A DNA stretch of 64,000 bases from NCBI RefSeq assembly GCF_964204645.1, contig NC_134033.1, positions 3,407,631 through 3,471,630 of the forward strand. The letters run 5' to 3'. Under the pieces are notes generated by a model that was not told the DNA's origin, ran no database searches, and saw only the letters and a program-made list of their open reading frames with translations. A program made the position numbers and the translations under genes. Shown here piece by piece: positions 1 to 11,016 of the stretch (position 1 is the first letter of the stretch; the number at the start of each line of letters is the position of its first letter). The stretch comes from Tubulanus polymorphus. Its lineage: Eukaryota > Nemertea > Palaeonemertea > Tubulaniformes > Tubulanidae.

Positions 1-445
1 GAGCTCTGGCCTTAGTCGAATTTAATTGGTCCAGAAATTTTTCTACGAGATATGTCAAAATTCGACCTAAAAGGGTTTGCGCCTGGCCGTATATGGCAAA
101 TGAATAGTTATCTTTTTATCGAAATCGGGAACAATCCTCCAACAGATTGGTGGATCAAGCATCACAACACAATAAGTCATTTTGATATCTGAACGAATGG
201 ATGATAAATCGTATATTTGAATAGCGTTTCTGGTTTACACTATTAGCCATCATTAGTACGCCTGATGATCACTTTCATGAATGGAGTAGTAACACTATCG
301 TGGGACATTCTAAACGAGGGTTGATCGGTCGCAGTTAGTAGTTGTCATGAAATCCAAGAGATTTCGATGAAAATTATTTTTTTGATGTACTGAACCACTA
401 ACCTGAATTTGAATCTAAGAGTTAACTAATTGAGAGTATAGTGAT
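1..445. other. No recognisable feature
   Basis: AT-rich sequence with no open frame of note, no splice-bounded exon and no repeat that I recognise. Confidence 0.5.
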
Positions 446-715
446 CTTGCCTATTCAGCAGATCTAGTGTCACCCAGAGACTTGCCTATTCAGCAGATCT
501 AGAGTCGCCCAGAGAATTGCCTCTTCAGTAGACCTAGAGTCGCCCAGAGAATTGCCTATTCAGTAGACCTATAGTCGCCCAGAGAATTGCCTATTCAGTA
601 GACCTAGTGTCGCCCAGAAACTTGCCTATTCAGTAGGCCTAGTGTCACCCAGAGGCTTGCCTATTCAGCAGATCTAGTCACACAGAGACTTACCTATTTA
701 CGGAGCAGACCTAGC
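446..715. repeat. 35-bp minisatellite, about 7.6 copies
   Basis: A tandem unit of 35 bp starting CTTGCCTATTCAGCAGATCT repeats with small differences (CAGCAGATCT or CAGTAGACCT, GTCACCC or GTCGCCC). The last unit is degenerate. No coding role is apparent. Confidence 0.95.
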
Positions 716-1458
716 GTTAACCAGAATGGTAACGATATGGCTTGTTTTGACGAATTGTTATATATATACTGACGAAAATTTAATAAATTCTATGATCAAT
801 ATTTACTCAGCTATCATTCTGACTACTCTTCATTCTCCTCTTAAATCGATAGAAGCGAAAACAGTACATTGGTAAATTGGAAATCCTATGCCAACTGTTT
901 ATGTGTGAGATATCACGGTGCGCATAGGTTATGACCAGAGATACTGTTCTACCGCGTGCAACCAGTATAACGCATTCAAGTGTTTTTTACACTGGCTAAA
1001 AATTCAATAAATTTCATGGTCCGAATATTTACCGAGCTCTCATTCTAGCTGCTCATGTTTCGCCGGTGAACGAAACCAGCTGCTCCTCGTTAGGATCGAA
1101 GGCAAATATTCGATTTTCCAGAAAGCGTCACTCGACAATCCTCGCCTTCTGGTTTAATCCACATGTTTCCTGGTATGTACGTAGTTTCCCATCCCTCTCA
1201 CATATGTCCCGCCAGTGACCGACCAGACGCCATTTTCTTCAGCCGTGAAATGGACATTTTCTTCTTTGGAAATCGACATCCTCTCGAATGTGAAACCGAA
1301 GTTTGACGAATTGAAATTTCGGAAACACGTTTTTCATAAAGGCAAATGATATGAATAAGGAGAAAACTTCAGGAAGAAGCCATCCTACGACCGACGAGGA
1401 TAAAGCTAATAGCTTCCATCGCGCTGGAGAGGTATTCGAGGCTAGTAATTTTGGGTAT
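716..1458. other. No recognisable gene
   Basis: Stop-rich sequence. I see no exon with plausible splice sites and no clear repeat boundary. Confidence 0.4.
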
Positions 1459-1972
1459 GGGGCCGTGCATAAAGTACGTACGCTTGACTTCCGGGTATTT
1501 TTAACCCCCCTCCCCCCTTGTACGCTCATTGTACGTTTTTTTATAACCCCCCTTGCGTACATACTTTTAGGGGTAACCCCCCAGTAAAACAGAATTTTCA
1601 GGAATAATGGTTTAAAGAAGGCAAAATCCACCCTGATTCAACAGAGTTCCTGCTGACGTTGATCAACGATCTTCCATGGCGACGAAATGAAAGACTGAAA
1701 GTGGGGAATTCCCGAGATCCAAATATAATATATTGAATGCAACAAACCCAGGGAGACCGGTTTCGCAATTAAGGCAGTGTTTGCTATACATTAAAGGAAG
1801 ACAGGTTTACCCACAGACATATGTTTTGTGCACAAAGTACGTACTATTAATATTAACCCTCCCCCTTGGAAAGTATGTACTTTTTAGCTGACCCCTCCCC
1901 TCCCCCTGTACGCTTTTGTACGGATTTTAAGAACCCCCCCCCTACGGACGTACGTACTTTATGCACGGCCCC
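1459..1972. mobile_element. GTAC/poly-C inverted-repeat DNA element (MITE), copy 1
   Basis: The ends are an inverted repeat: GGGGCCGTGCATAAAGTACG at 1459 and its complement ending at 1972. A TAT trinucleotide sits directly outside both ends (1456-1458 and 1973-1975), consistent with a 3-bp target duplication. Inside each end are runs of C alternating with GTACGTAC motifs. No transposase is encoded, so it would be non-autonomous. TIRs beginning with G plus a short TA-containing duplication suggest the PIF/Harbinger or ISL2EU type, but that assignment is a guess. Confidence 0.75.
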
Positions 1973-2104
1973 TATGCCCGGAACAGAGCCAGCCGTTAAA
2001 AAAAAAGAACTTGATTACGGGGAGGTGCAACGCCAGGTTCCCCTATACAATCTACACATTTTTATATGACCCAACAAATGTACTTTAAATTTATTTTTCT
2101 ACTT

Positions 2105-2270
2105 AGATATCGGTGTAGTTCCCATAATATTTGATCTATTTATGAGAAAAGTTCATTCGGTTTACATCGAAATGTAGTAGAAATTGAACGCAAAAGACCG
2201 AGTAAATACTAGCGACACCTGGCTGATCCTCGCTTGCCACGGCAGTAGTGTTTGTAGTTCCCCATTACAT
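2105..2270 (+). mobile_element. MITE-A, 5'-truncated copy
   Basis: MITE-A is my name for a family present at least eight times in this window. Its 3' half reads GAGAAAAGTTCATT, then ACTAGCGACACCTGG, then TTGCCACAGTAG, and it ends near GGGTACCCCATT. This copy keeps only that half and ends at TTCCCCATT. The complete copy at 34413-34764 defines the inverted termini. Confidence 0.65.
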
Positions 2271-2328
2271 TGAAGTTCTCCTGTGCGAGGCAAATTTTCT
2301 AATCGGGTTGAATCAATCGCACACTCGG

Positions 2329-2431
2329 TCCAGTTCGACAGTTCTGAGTTAAGATTTGACTCTGGGTTAAAAGCATTGAAAATGAACTAACTTTAACTCA
2401 GAGTTAACTTTAACTCACAACTGTGGAACCG
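2329..2431. mobile_element. MITE-B, about 100-bp foldback element
   Basis: The ends, GTCCAGTTCGACAGTT and AACTGTGGAACCGG, are complementary apart from a few changes, and GAGTTAA/TTAACTC motifs lie inside. Close relatives are at 15289-15380, with partial copies near 21528, 26800 and 28850. It has no coding capacity. Confidence 0.65.
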
Positions 2432-3287
2432 GGTCCCTGGACTTTGAAAATCAATATTCCTATAGAAGGCCCGCGGAACCATTCTCAACAACGATATTAT
2501 GAGTAACAGTCCCTAACGCGACATGTTCAACCACAATAAGCATTCAAGCGTTACTTATATACATAATATTAAAGTGCCATTCACGCTGGCGTGGTCGGAG
2601 TATAAGCGGTCAGTCTTCGTTTGTGTGTCTAATGCCTGTTCGGGTCGCGAGTGGATTCCAGAGTTGCTTCCATATTCAACGCGTAGGAATGGATTTAAAA
2701 AACAAAAACAAAGAAAAAAACAAAGCTATGGCCTTCGTAAACGCGTCGATAGGTTGTATAGGCTCGGAGGTCTCGGATCATGGCTTGACGTTCGTTAACT
2801 GCGGAGCTGAGGACGCTAACCTATATAGGATGACAAGGTGGATAACGATTTCAATAAAGAGCGCTCTAAAAAGCGCGCAGAAGGAAATAGGATCTCGGTG
2901 ATACCGGAAGTGGTTTCATGTCATTTAATCCTCACCATGTGACGTAATTTTCGAAGAATTACAATACAAATTCGACATTCAACATCGTTAAGGTAAGAAT
3001 CGGTTTAGTTTTCTCGCTCATTTTGACATTGAAAAGAATTTGAAACATGAATTGTTTACATTACCACGTTGACGATACAGTTAATTTACAAAGTTCGTCA
3101 ATCGCTACTGGCCTGGCAAAATATCTACCTCCTTATTGATATCAACATAGGAATAATAAATTCAACCGCTGAATAGAGGAAAAAAGGGTGTCCCAGGTTC
3201 GAAACTATATCGTTGTGACAGCCAATGTACATTCAATGTGTCCATTGTAGTTGGTGATGTCAGAGGAGACTCTAGGAGGCCATAATA
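2432..3287. other. No convincing gene
   Basis: Two overlapping open frames of about 90 codons occur at 2523-2901, but they lack recognisable motifs, splice context or compositional support. I do not call them. Confidence 0.4.
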
Positions 3288-3576
3288 GTATGGGGCACTC
3301 ACCAGATGGCGCAAAAAACACTGTGTCATTCGTATAGTGAAAATAAGTTCATTTTTTGATTAAATTTGAACTCGATTTTTAGGCCAATTTACTCGGCCAT
3401 CGAATAGAAATAAAGATTTGCTTTCTCACTCGGTAAAGATTTCACTGAAAATTCATTTCATATGTCGATTCTAGTTTGATAAGATGGAAATTGAAGCGCG
3501 GTAACCCAGTGACCACTAGCGATCCTCGTGGATTATCGACGAATCCTCGCTTGCCACAGTATAGCGTAACCGGTTA
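3288..3576 (+). mobile_element. MITE-A copy in the 3' flank of the secreted-protein gene
   Basis: Begins TATGGGGCACTC followed by ACCAGATGGCGC, the left-end signature of the family. It runs through GTTCATTTTTTGATTAAATT and ends around TTGCCACAGTATAGCG. It lies just beyond the stop codon of the minus-strand gene at 3606 and may form part of that gene's 3' UTR. Confidence 0.65.
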
Positions 3577-3605
3577 GCGTTTAGTTCTGGATTTAGGGGT
3601 ATCAC

Positions 3606-6600
3606 TCAATAGTTTGATAGCGCGTTAGCTTCGATGCGTGTGAGTTTCCAGTACGTGTTACCAGTTACGCTGTTCATTTGTGAGGACAGTTTATACATTT
3701 TACACAGACAATTCAATTCATCTACAATGTACGCCTCGCATTGTATTTCTGCCGAGCAGTAATCCGCACAGAATATATCAGCTCCACAATACCTCAGCTT
3801 TACAGAGTTTACAAGCGATCCAAGTGCCGCATCTGTGACCGTCCTATAGTTGAACTTAGTCTTCAAATAATCTGTAATAAAAAAAGCGCGCATTCAAAAT
3901 CGATTAGACAACCGTGATTTGCATAAATTTGCATGAATGAAATCGATTATACGCACAGGAAGCAGTGAAATCCGATCCTAACTTCAGATCCCGATTTAAA
4001 GTGATCACGAACATTTTTGAAACGCTGTTGAACACATACTCGACACCATCCACATCGACAGTCACCTGCGAAAATGATTAACACGAATTATGTAATTGTT
4101 TATAAGCGGATATTCGGCGACGTAAAAACCGTTACAATTAGTGTTGATAACTACTATGCGTTCTTTCAAGGGTTTCTGCGGTGAGTCGATGTGTACTACG
4201 TCATCAATATTGCCGTTTCAAAATAACAATTACAATTATGGCGTTTATTTCGTTGATTTTATATCATCTAAAATATTTGGTTATTTTCTGAGTTGATTAT
4301 ATTTTAATAATTCGTATTCCCTATTCTATGATTTCAATAATTATTTTTGGGAGGATTATGCGCACTACGTCATAAATATATCGGGGTTAGACTGGTGGCC
4401 GGTCAATTCAATAACCGATGAATCCAAAATGTTGACCCGTTTTACCGAAATCTATCGTCTATACTTCATCTTTTACTATCGACAATATTATGCAAAATAT
4501 TGAGCGATTTTCCGGGCGTCGATAAACTCTCAAGTAAGTTCTCTTATTATCATAGCATTTGTTTTTTGTTTGTCTAAAATAATAATGATTTAGATGGCGC
4601 GACTTTTGTAAACTTATCAAGAAAAAACTTTTAACGGAAAATTGCGGCATTTTGATTGTATCGCGGTGGAAGGCAAATGTTGGTTTTACCTTTGTATAAC
4701 GGGACACCTTGGCACTATTGCTGAAGAATCGAATATAGTGCAGGCGTCCTGGACTACAATTGGGTATTGTGCTCGTTGTAGCGCTGAAAATATCCGTAAC
4801 ACATAAAGTAACATATAGCAAAGAAGAAAAGCCGCAATCGATTACGTAACAACGATGATAAGATGAAGGATTGAAGTTTCGACTTAACAGCTATGAGCCG
4901 TTTTCATAACAGATGCATTTACGAGGAGCCGTGGAAATGTTTCGAAACTAGCGCACCTCGAATCAGTCGATACGTCAATCCTATATATGTTTCACTAATG
5001 CGTAGCCATTTGTAGTTTTTATGTCAGCACAAATTTATCTCCATTTGTCCATGGTCTACGGAAAACTGGAATAAATATCGGTTTGATTGATGTTAGTATT
5101 TTACCTATTTGCTAGCAGTTTTGAAAACAACCTGATCTCCGGGCAATTTCCAGTTGATCCTTTTACTACGGCATAAGTTGCGGCATTTGTACCGTCATAT
5201 CGACCAGGGCCAGTATGCATAGTCACTTTTACTTCATCTTATATGGAAAAAATGTGTTCAATATTAGTTTTCTTAAATGATTGATTCTTTAGGAGAAAAG
5301 TTCATTCAGATTTAATTGAAATGTAGAAGGAAATCGAACGTGGACGACCAACTATCTACTAGCGACACCTGGTGGAAACTCGCCTGCCATAAGCGGAATC
5401 CTCGATTGCCACAGTAGCGGCGCGGGTACCCCATTAGCATTCACACACAATGATTGGACCCGTGCCGACCTGGTCCGACGTTTGGCCCACATTTGGCCCA
5501 TATCAAATGTGCACTGTCGCATTGGGAAAGTCGTTGGTACTTATTGGCGTGGGTCAAACTTGGCCAGGGTCAAAAAGTATCGCGCATTTCGTGGCTTAAC
5601 CGGTCGGCTCCAGATTACCAACCGTTGGCCTAGTTTCATTTACAAACAGAATTACTGTCTGTCACACCTGCTCTCCGTGCGACGTTTCGGTCCGTAATTT
5701 CGTTAATAAACAGTTTATCTACCTTTATTACGCATCAATTTGTTCAGTGAGGAATTCGCATTCAGAAATAAACAACAATTTTTACTAAAGTTGTTTTTGT
5801 TTTCATTTATGAGCGATAGTTTAATACTTAGCATACGCTCGCGTAATGCTGAAAAATCCGCTCCGCGGACGCGCGGAAACGTTACAGTGACGTCATCACC
5901 TACTCATTAGCATAACAAAATACAGTAGGCGGCGCCACGTGATGGGCCATATTTATTTTTAAGGGATAAATTTAAGAGCCCTTGGTTATCATATATAAAG
6001 AAAACGTTTGATGACTGTGGTTTGTCCTGCATTTGGACGCAGCAATTCATGACTAACAGTAAATCTTTTTCAAAACGAATAAAACAGATACTCCGTGACC
6101 AGCACCTTCAAGAAACTGTATCTGCCATAAATACTTATCCGATATACACTAACTTTAGGCAATATAAAAATGATATTAGGTTAGAGAAGTATATAATAGA
6201 ACTTGGTGATGACTTAGGAACTAGTTTATTTGAATTTAGGGTCGGGTCCTATATTTTACCTGTGAACAAATTTTCAAACCTTCATTTAGACAGAGCCGAT
6301 AGAATATGCCCCACTTGTAATACTCTAGGTGACGAATCCCATTTTCTGTTTGACTGTACCTTACTTAACGAACAACGCAAAAACTTTTTGAATTTGAATA
6401 CCTTTAATACCCTTGATATTCTGAAAAACCCAACGGTCAACTTAGCTAAATTCATTAAGACCGGCTTAGATGTATATAGATCCCTCCAATAGTATATATA
6501 GTATTGTAAATAGTTGATGTATATATATATTTCGTTACGTTTTCATTCTCTAAATTTTAATCACTTCAGTATTGTTTTGTAAATATTTGTATATACATGT

Positions 6601-7920
6601 GTAATAGTTTTCCTCCATATACCATGAAAATGGTTGGAGTGTAAATAAATCGTAATCGTAATCGTAATCGTAATCGTAATAGCCGTTTTTCAGCATTACG
6701 CGAGCGTATGCTAGGTAAACTATCGCTGATGAAAATACAAACAAATGTATGCCACTTCATGATTTATTTCTGAATGCAAATTCCTTACTGAACAAATTGA
6801 TGCATAACATTTAGAGATAAACCGATTATTAATGAAATTACGAACCAAAACGTCGCACGGAGAGCATTTGTAACAGACAGTAACTTAGTAATCAATTTAA
6901 TAACTTCAATAATTAAGCTTAAATCGTTTTAGGTATTCATTCTTTTGGTGAAACAAACTTAATCAATTAAGTATGATTTTGCTAGCTGCAGCAGATTGCC
7001 GCAGAGATGCGAAAAATACGTACACAACCATAGAATTTCATTCTGCGATAAGAATATAATAATTTTTCGCTAGGGGGCGTTCAAATAGTACGTACGGCCA
7101 GTTTTACCGTTTTTAGACCCCCCCCTTGTACGATCTTGGTACTTATTTCATTGTCCCCCACCCGTACGTACATATTGAAAGACCCCCTCAAATCAAAGCG
7201 AGGTTGTTTGTGGTACTATATAGGCTAGTGTTAACTAAGAAGTATGATTTCATGAGATAAGGATTGGTTTACTGTAATTTATTTTGTCTCAGACATTATG
7301 TTTGACGTAATTTTGGATATCTCTCGTCCATTAAGTACGTACATCTGTTTGAGAAACCGTCCTACCAGAAATTTACGTACATTATACTTTAACCCCCCTC
7401 CAGGGTCGGATTTAGACCGTCGGAATTTTAAAGTGCCTTTTTATTTTTTCTCTTTATCAAAATTTTCCGTTGTAACCTCCTGAGATACGCAAAATAAACA
7501 TAAACATAAATATATAACCTATGCTAAATATAGCTAAATATATAACCTATGTTTCTTGACTAAATGCCTCTCAGAGATGCTCAGAAAGCTCTAAAATGAT
7601 AGCGAAATTTCAAAAATTTTGCTGATATGCTTTCCGCCCTAAATTAAGAATATATGCCCTTTTTATCGGTCGACAAGGTCACAACATGTCCCTGGATCCG
7701 CCCCTGCCCTCCCCCATACGAAGTTAGTTCATTATTTTTACCCCCCCCCCCTAAAATCGCACGTACTATTTAAACGCTCCCCTAAAATGTTCAATGTCAC
7801 TCATCGAAACCGATGAAATGAATGATGATAAAATATACAGAATCGTTTAGAATGTTACTTACTCGACACAACTTGAAGTAGCATCACGAAAATGTGAATC
7901 CGAACCAATAAGTTGTTCAT
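3606..7920 (-). CDS. Five-exon gene for a secreted cysteine-rich protein (219 aa)
   Basis: I assembled this gene from splice signals. Exons on the minus strand are 7920-7863, 5237-5105, 4783-4690, 4065-3957 and 3871-3606; the donors are GT, the acceptors AG, and all four junction phases match (1, 2, 0, 1). They join to 220 codons including the stop. Exon 1 encodes MNNLLVRIHIFVMLLQVVS, a signal peptide. Exons 2-4 encode a beta-rich segment beginning NEVKVTMHTGPGRYDGTNAA, which faintly resembles the start of a PLAT/LH2 domain. The last exon carries six cysteines in the run CGADIFCADYCSAEIQC..CLC, reminiscent of a PAN/apple half-domain. Predicted location is extracellular. A TATA-like sequence lies about 70 bp upstream of the ATG (near 7990). 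Intron 1 (2.6 kb) is packed with transposons. I do not recognise the family. The gene model is well supported; the domain assignments are weak. Confidence 0.75.
5255..5432 (+). mobile_element. MITE-A, truncated copy in intron 1
   Basis: Carries the family signatures GGAGAAAAGTTCATTCAG, CTAGCGACACCTGG and TTGCCACAGTAG, and the right terminus GCGGGTACCCCATT ending at 5432. The left half is missing. It lies just upstream of exon 2 of the minus-strand gene. Confidence 0.75.
5652..6883. repeat. Large inverted repeat (about 200-bp arms) enclosing a LINE fragment
   Basis: The left arm (5652-5856) and the right arm (6685-6883) are reverse complements with moderate divergence. They share CTCTCCGTGCGACGTTT, ATCAATTTGTTCAGT, AGCGATAGTTTA and GCATACGCTCGCGTAATGCT. 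The about 830-bp centre is mostly a LINE 3' end. It could be a foldback transposon invaded by a LINE or an inverted duplication. No target duplication is evident. Confidence 0.85.
5990..6684 (+). mobile_element. 5'-truncated non-LTR retrotransposon (LINE family 1), 3' end
   Basis: An open frame at 6022-6492 (156 codons) encodes the C-terminal tail of a LINE ORF2. Near its end is the zinc-knuckle CPTCNTLGDESHFLFDC (C-x2-C-x8-H-x4-C), typical of the region after the reverse transcriptase domain in CR1/Jockey-like elements. The reverse transcriptase itself is absent, so this is a 5'-truncated insertion. The 3' UTR ends in a (TAATCG)n tract at 6648-6680 rather than poly(A). The same 3' end recurs at about 31365 and, inverted, at about 35640. 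Confidence 0.8.
7073..7782. mobile_element. GTAC/poly-C inverted-repeat DNA element, copy 2
   Basis: Left end GGGGGCGTTCAAATAGTACG and right end complementary (GTACTATTTAAACGCTCCCC), with TA directly outside both ends. Internal C runs and GTACGTAC motifs repeat near 7130-7190 and 7330-7400, as in the 1459-1972 copy. It lies in intron 1 of the minus-strand secreted-protein gene. No transposase is present. Confidence 0.75.
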
Positions 7921-8082
7921 TGTCAGTTGTAAAGTAGCTGCAAGCCTTCACTGGAAAGTTTAGATTAAGTTGCGGTTCTGGTGAACTTCATATACCTTTA
8001 TGAAACTCAATAATTGATAGTTTGACGCGTGCTCGCGATAAACCAGAATCTACACTCTCAACAACTCTCACCGTTTCTAACC

Positions 8083-8157
8083 TCTTTTCTTCTCTCCTTC
8101 TCCCTCTCCCCCTCTCTCCTTCTCCCCCTCTCCCTCTCTCCTTTCCCTCTCTACTAT
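8083..8157. repeat. Polypyrimidine (CTCTCC-type) tract
   Basis: About 75 bp of almost pure C and T on the plus strand, such as CTCTCCTTCTCCCTCTCC. Confidence 0.9.
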
Positions 8158-8391
8158 CGGTTTTTCATAGAAAAAAAGCTTCCTCTTTATCATCGCAGTT
8201 GACAACGTTCAAAACGGATAGAAATCTTCATCAATATTTAATTCGCTACTTTTTGCTGTTTGCATAAGTCGGCGTTGGCCCAATACTGGGACATGGCATC
8301 AAGCAGTGCTTGGAGCGCCCCCGAAGAGCTGAAACTACTTGCCTGTGGTCGACAGGGGTAAATGACCCTGTGGGGATAGATGGATGCAATT

Positions 8392-8712
8392 TGGAGAGGG
8401 AGAGGGAGAGGGAGAGGCAGAGGCAGAGGCAGAGGCAGAGGCAGAGGCAGAGGCAGAGGCAGAGACAGAGGGAGAGACAGAGGGAGAGGCAGAGGGAGAG
8501 GCAGAGGGAGAGGCAGAGGGAGAGACAGAGGGAGAGGCAGAGGCAGAGGGAGAGGCAGAGGGACAGGCAGAGGGAGAGGCAGAGGGAGAGGCAGAGGGAG
8601 AGGCAGAGGGAGAGGCAGAGGGAGAGGCAGAGGGAGAGGCAGAGGGAGAGGCAGAGGGAGAGGCAGAGGGAGAGGCAGAGGGAGAGGCAGAGGGAGAGGC
8701 AGAGGGAGAGGA
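8392..8712. repeat. Purine-rich hexanucleotide microsatellite
   Basis: About 53 hexamers of AGAGGC and AGAGGG, with a few AGAGAC, and a higher-order 12-bp alternation in the second half. It leaves long open frames on both strands (Arg-Gly, Glu-Gly or Leu-Pro polymers), which are artefacts of the repeat. Confidence 0.97.
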
Positions 8713-10200
8713 GCGATCACGGTATGCATCGTGGCAATATTCAACCCGTTGAACAGGACAAGGGTTATAATTTTTGAAATTTGCAAAAATGTGGAACTCA
8801 GCTTCCGTAGTTCAGTGGATAAACGGCTTCGTTTTTTGTTCGTGAACTATCGCAGCCAGCTTTTGGTGCTTTCTGGTTCTGATAAGACTTTTATCAGGTA
8901 CGTACCACCAAAACTGGCTGACCTAAACCACCTGATATACTCCAGGTCAAGTTGAAATCGACATTCAGAAACCAGTGACATGAATATTGATTATCACTGC
9001 GTTCATTAGATATCGTTTTTTTCAAAGCGTCGTCACTCAACTATATATAACAATCACGTTTATCGGTTATTTTCTAGTTTAAGTACAACGTTATCGGAAA
9101 TGTGGGATTCGAACCCGATTTAGTGTCATGTCTCTTTTCATCCATCTCGTGTAGTGTCTTATTTATCTTTTCTTTGTTTTTTTTTTTGGGTACAATCACC
9201 ACTTGGTATGGTCGAAAGTTGGTACAGCTCTGTGACTGCACCCTCAATTATCGATTTAGTTTCCGCATTCATATTGATCAGTTCAGTATCTTTAAGTGAA
9301 GAATGAATTACATTGTACATCAAAGGGAGGGTCAACTCATCCGAAAATGGCGGTTAATAGTCGGGGCGGGTGTCCTGGCGAGCTATGCAGGCTCTCGCCA
9401 CGGCCCCGCTGTGGTCACCACGCTGAAGGACGGTCCTGCTGTGGTCACCACGCTGAAGGCCCCGTGGCGCTTGCAGGGGGCGCGGGGATCCTCCCCCCAG
9501 AAAATTTCTCAAATCTAGGTACGTTTCATGCAATTTTTGTGCATATATATGACTGCTTTAAGCAGTGCTTTGGACTTAAGTCTTAGATCAATTATAAAAG
9601 TGCACTTGATCGGAAAGGGGTTAGGATCTGCCCCTGGGGTAGGCCTTATTGTGCTTGATTAGAGGCTCCACACAGATTTGTAGGTCACCACACCGATCAG
9701 ACGCACTGAGACACTAGTTCAGTGACGCAGTTCAAATCAGTTTCGCTTCAAGTTTGTTATCTTTCCAACAGAAAATTTCTCTTGTAAATGGAAAATTCTG
9801 CTTGACTACCGCTGACTTGACAGATATGTGCGTATACTATGTAATGCGGTTAAATAATGAGGAAACTTCCCAACCTGTTCCGATTTTTTTTTTTTTACTA
9901 TTGACATTTCACCATGATGATGAATATTTGTACAACGAATATTGATATCTGTTGGAGCTACATTCATATTTCACGAGTTTCACTAAACCGTTTATCCATT
10001 GTGTCAGATTTATGAGAATTGATCTTTGATTTTACGCGAACAATAAATCCCGCAAATGAATAGACGAATTGTGATGCAATGATTGGTAACGAATTCTTGA
10101 TATCTAAGTTGAATTGATTTTTCTGAAAAATGCGAGAAGAAACGGCCAGTTCCAGAACATTCTCAGACAGTCAGTTGACTCTCTGATTCGACCAACAGTA
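8713..10200. other. Intergenic; GC-rich patch with a short direct repeat at 9340-9500
   Basis: No gene recognised. At 9405-9465 the string CTGTGGTCACCACGCTGAAG occurs twice in tandem within an unusually GC-rich patch that ends in a run of C at about 9494. The rest is AT-rich. Confidence 0.45.
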
Positions 10201-11006
10201 CGCTCTCAGACAGTCGGTACACTATCAGACAGTCGGTACACACTCAGACAGTCGGTACACTCTCAGAGACAGTCGGTAAACTCTCAGACAGTCAGGACAC
10301 TCTCAGACAGTCAGTACGCACTCAGACAGTCAGTACACTCTAAAACAGTCAGTGCACACTCAGACAGTCGGTACACTCTCAGACAGTCGGTACACACTCA
10401 GACAGTCAGTACACACTCAGACAGTCGGTACACTCTCAGACAGTCAGTACACACTCAGACAGTCGGTACACACTCAGACAGTCGGTACACTCTCAGACAG
10501 TCAGTACACTCTCAGACAGTCGGTACACTCTCAGACAGTCGGTACACTCTCAGACAGTCAGCACACTCTCAGACAGTCAGTACGCACTCAGACAGTCAGT
10601 ACACACTCAGACAGTCAGTACACTCTAAAACAGTCAGTGCACACTCAGACAGTCGGTACACTCTCAGACAGTCGGTACACACTCAGACAGTCAGTACACA
10701 CTCAGACAGTCGGTACACTCTCAGACAGTCAGTACACACTCAGACAGTCGGTACACACTCAGACAGTCGGTACACTCTCAGACAGTCAGTACACTCTCAG
10801 ACAGTCGGTACACTCTCAGACAGTCGGTACACTCTCAGACAGTCAGCACACTCTCAGACAGTCAGTACGCACTCAGACAGTCAGTACACACTCAGACAGT
10901 CAGTACACTCTCAGACAGTCAGTACACTCTCAGACAGTCAGTACACACTCAGACAGTCGGTACACTCTCAGACAGTCAGTACACACTCAGACAGTCAGTA
11001 CACTCT
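10201..11006. repeat. 19-bp minisatellite, about 42 copies, upstream of GPCR-1
   Basis: The unit is CTCTCAGACAGTCGGTACA with G/A and T/A variants. A higher-order repeat of 15 units exists: the variant TAAAACAGTCAGTGC recurs at 10341 and 10626, exactly 285 bp apart. Because 19 is not a multiple of 3 and no frame contains a stop, the array is open in frame with the receptor that follows and adds a spurious 301-codon N-terminal extension with a 19-residue period. Confidence 0.97.
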
Positions 11007-11016
11007 CCGACGAATC

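Noticed and set aside
430-720. CRISPR-like array
   Set aside because: Contiguous 35-bp tandem repeats without spacers, in an animal genome.
2523-2901. Two overlapping plus-strand frames of about 90 codons
   Set aside because: No motif, no splice support and mutual overlap; likely chance.
4459-4821. 120-codon minus-strand frame as a gene of its own
   Set aside because: Only the part 4783-4690 is bounded by good splice sites in matching phase; it is exon 3 of the secreted-protein gene, and the rest is intron.
8800-8870. tRNA-like A box (CGTAGTTCAGTGGATAAACG)
   Set aside because: No B box at the expected distance and no acceptor pairing.
8238-8955. Long open frames of Leu-Pro, Arg-Gly and Glu-Gly polymers
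   Set aside because: They are produced by the AGAGGC/AGAGGG microsatellite being stop-free on both strands.
10114-11016. 301-codon N-terminal extension of GPCR-1
   Set aside because: Encoded by a 19-bp minisatellite open in all frames; the paralogue starts at the equivalent downstream ATG and has no such region.
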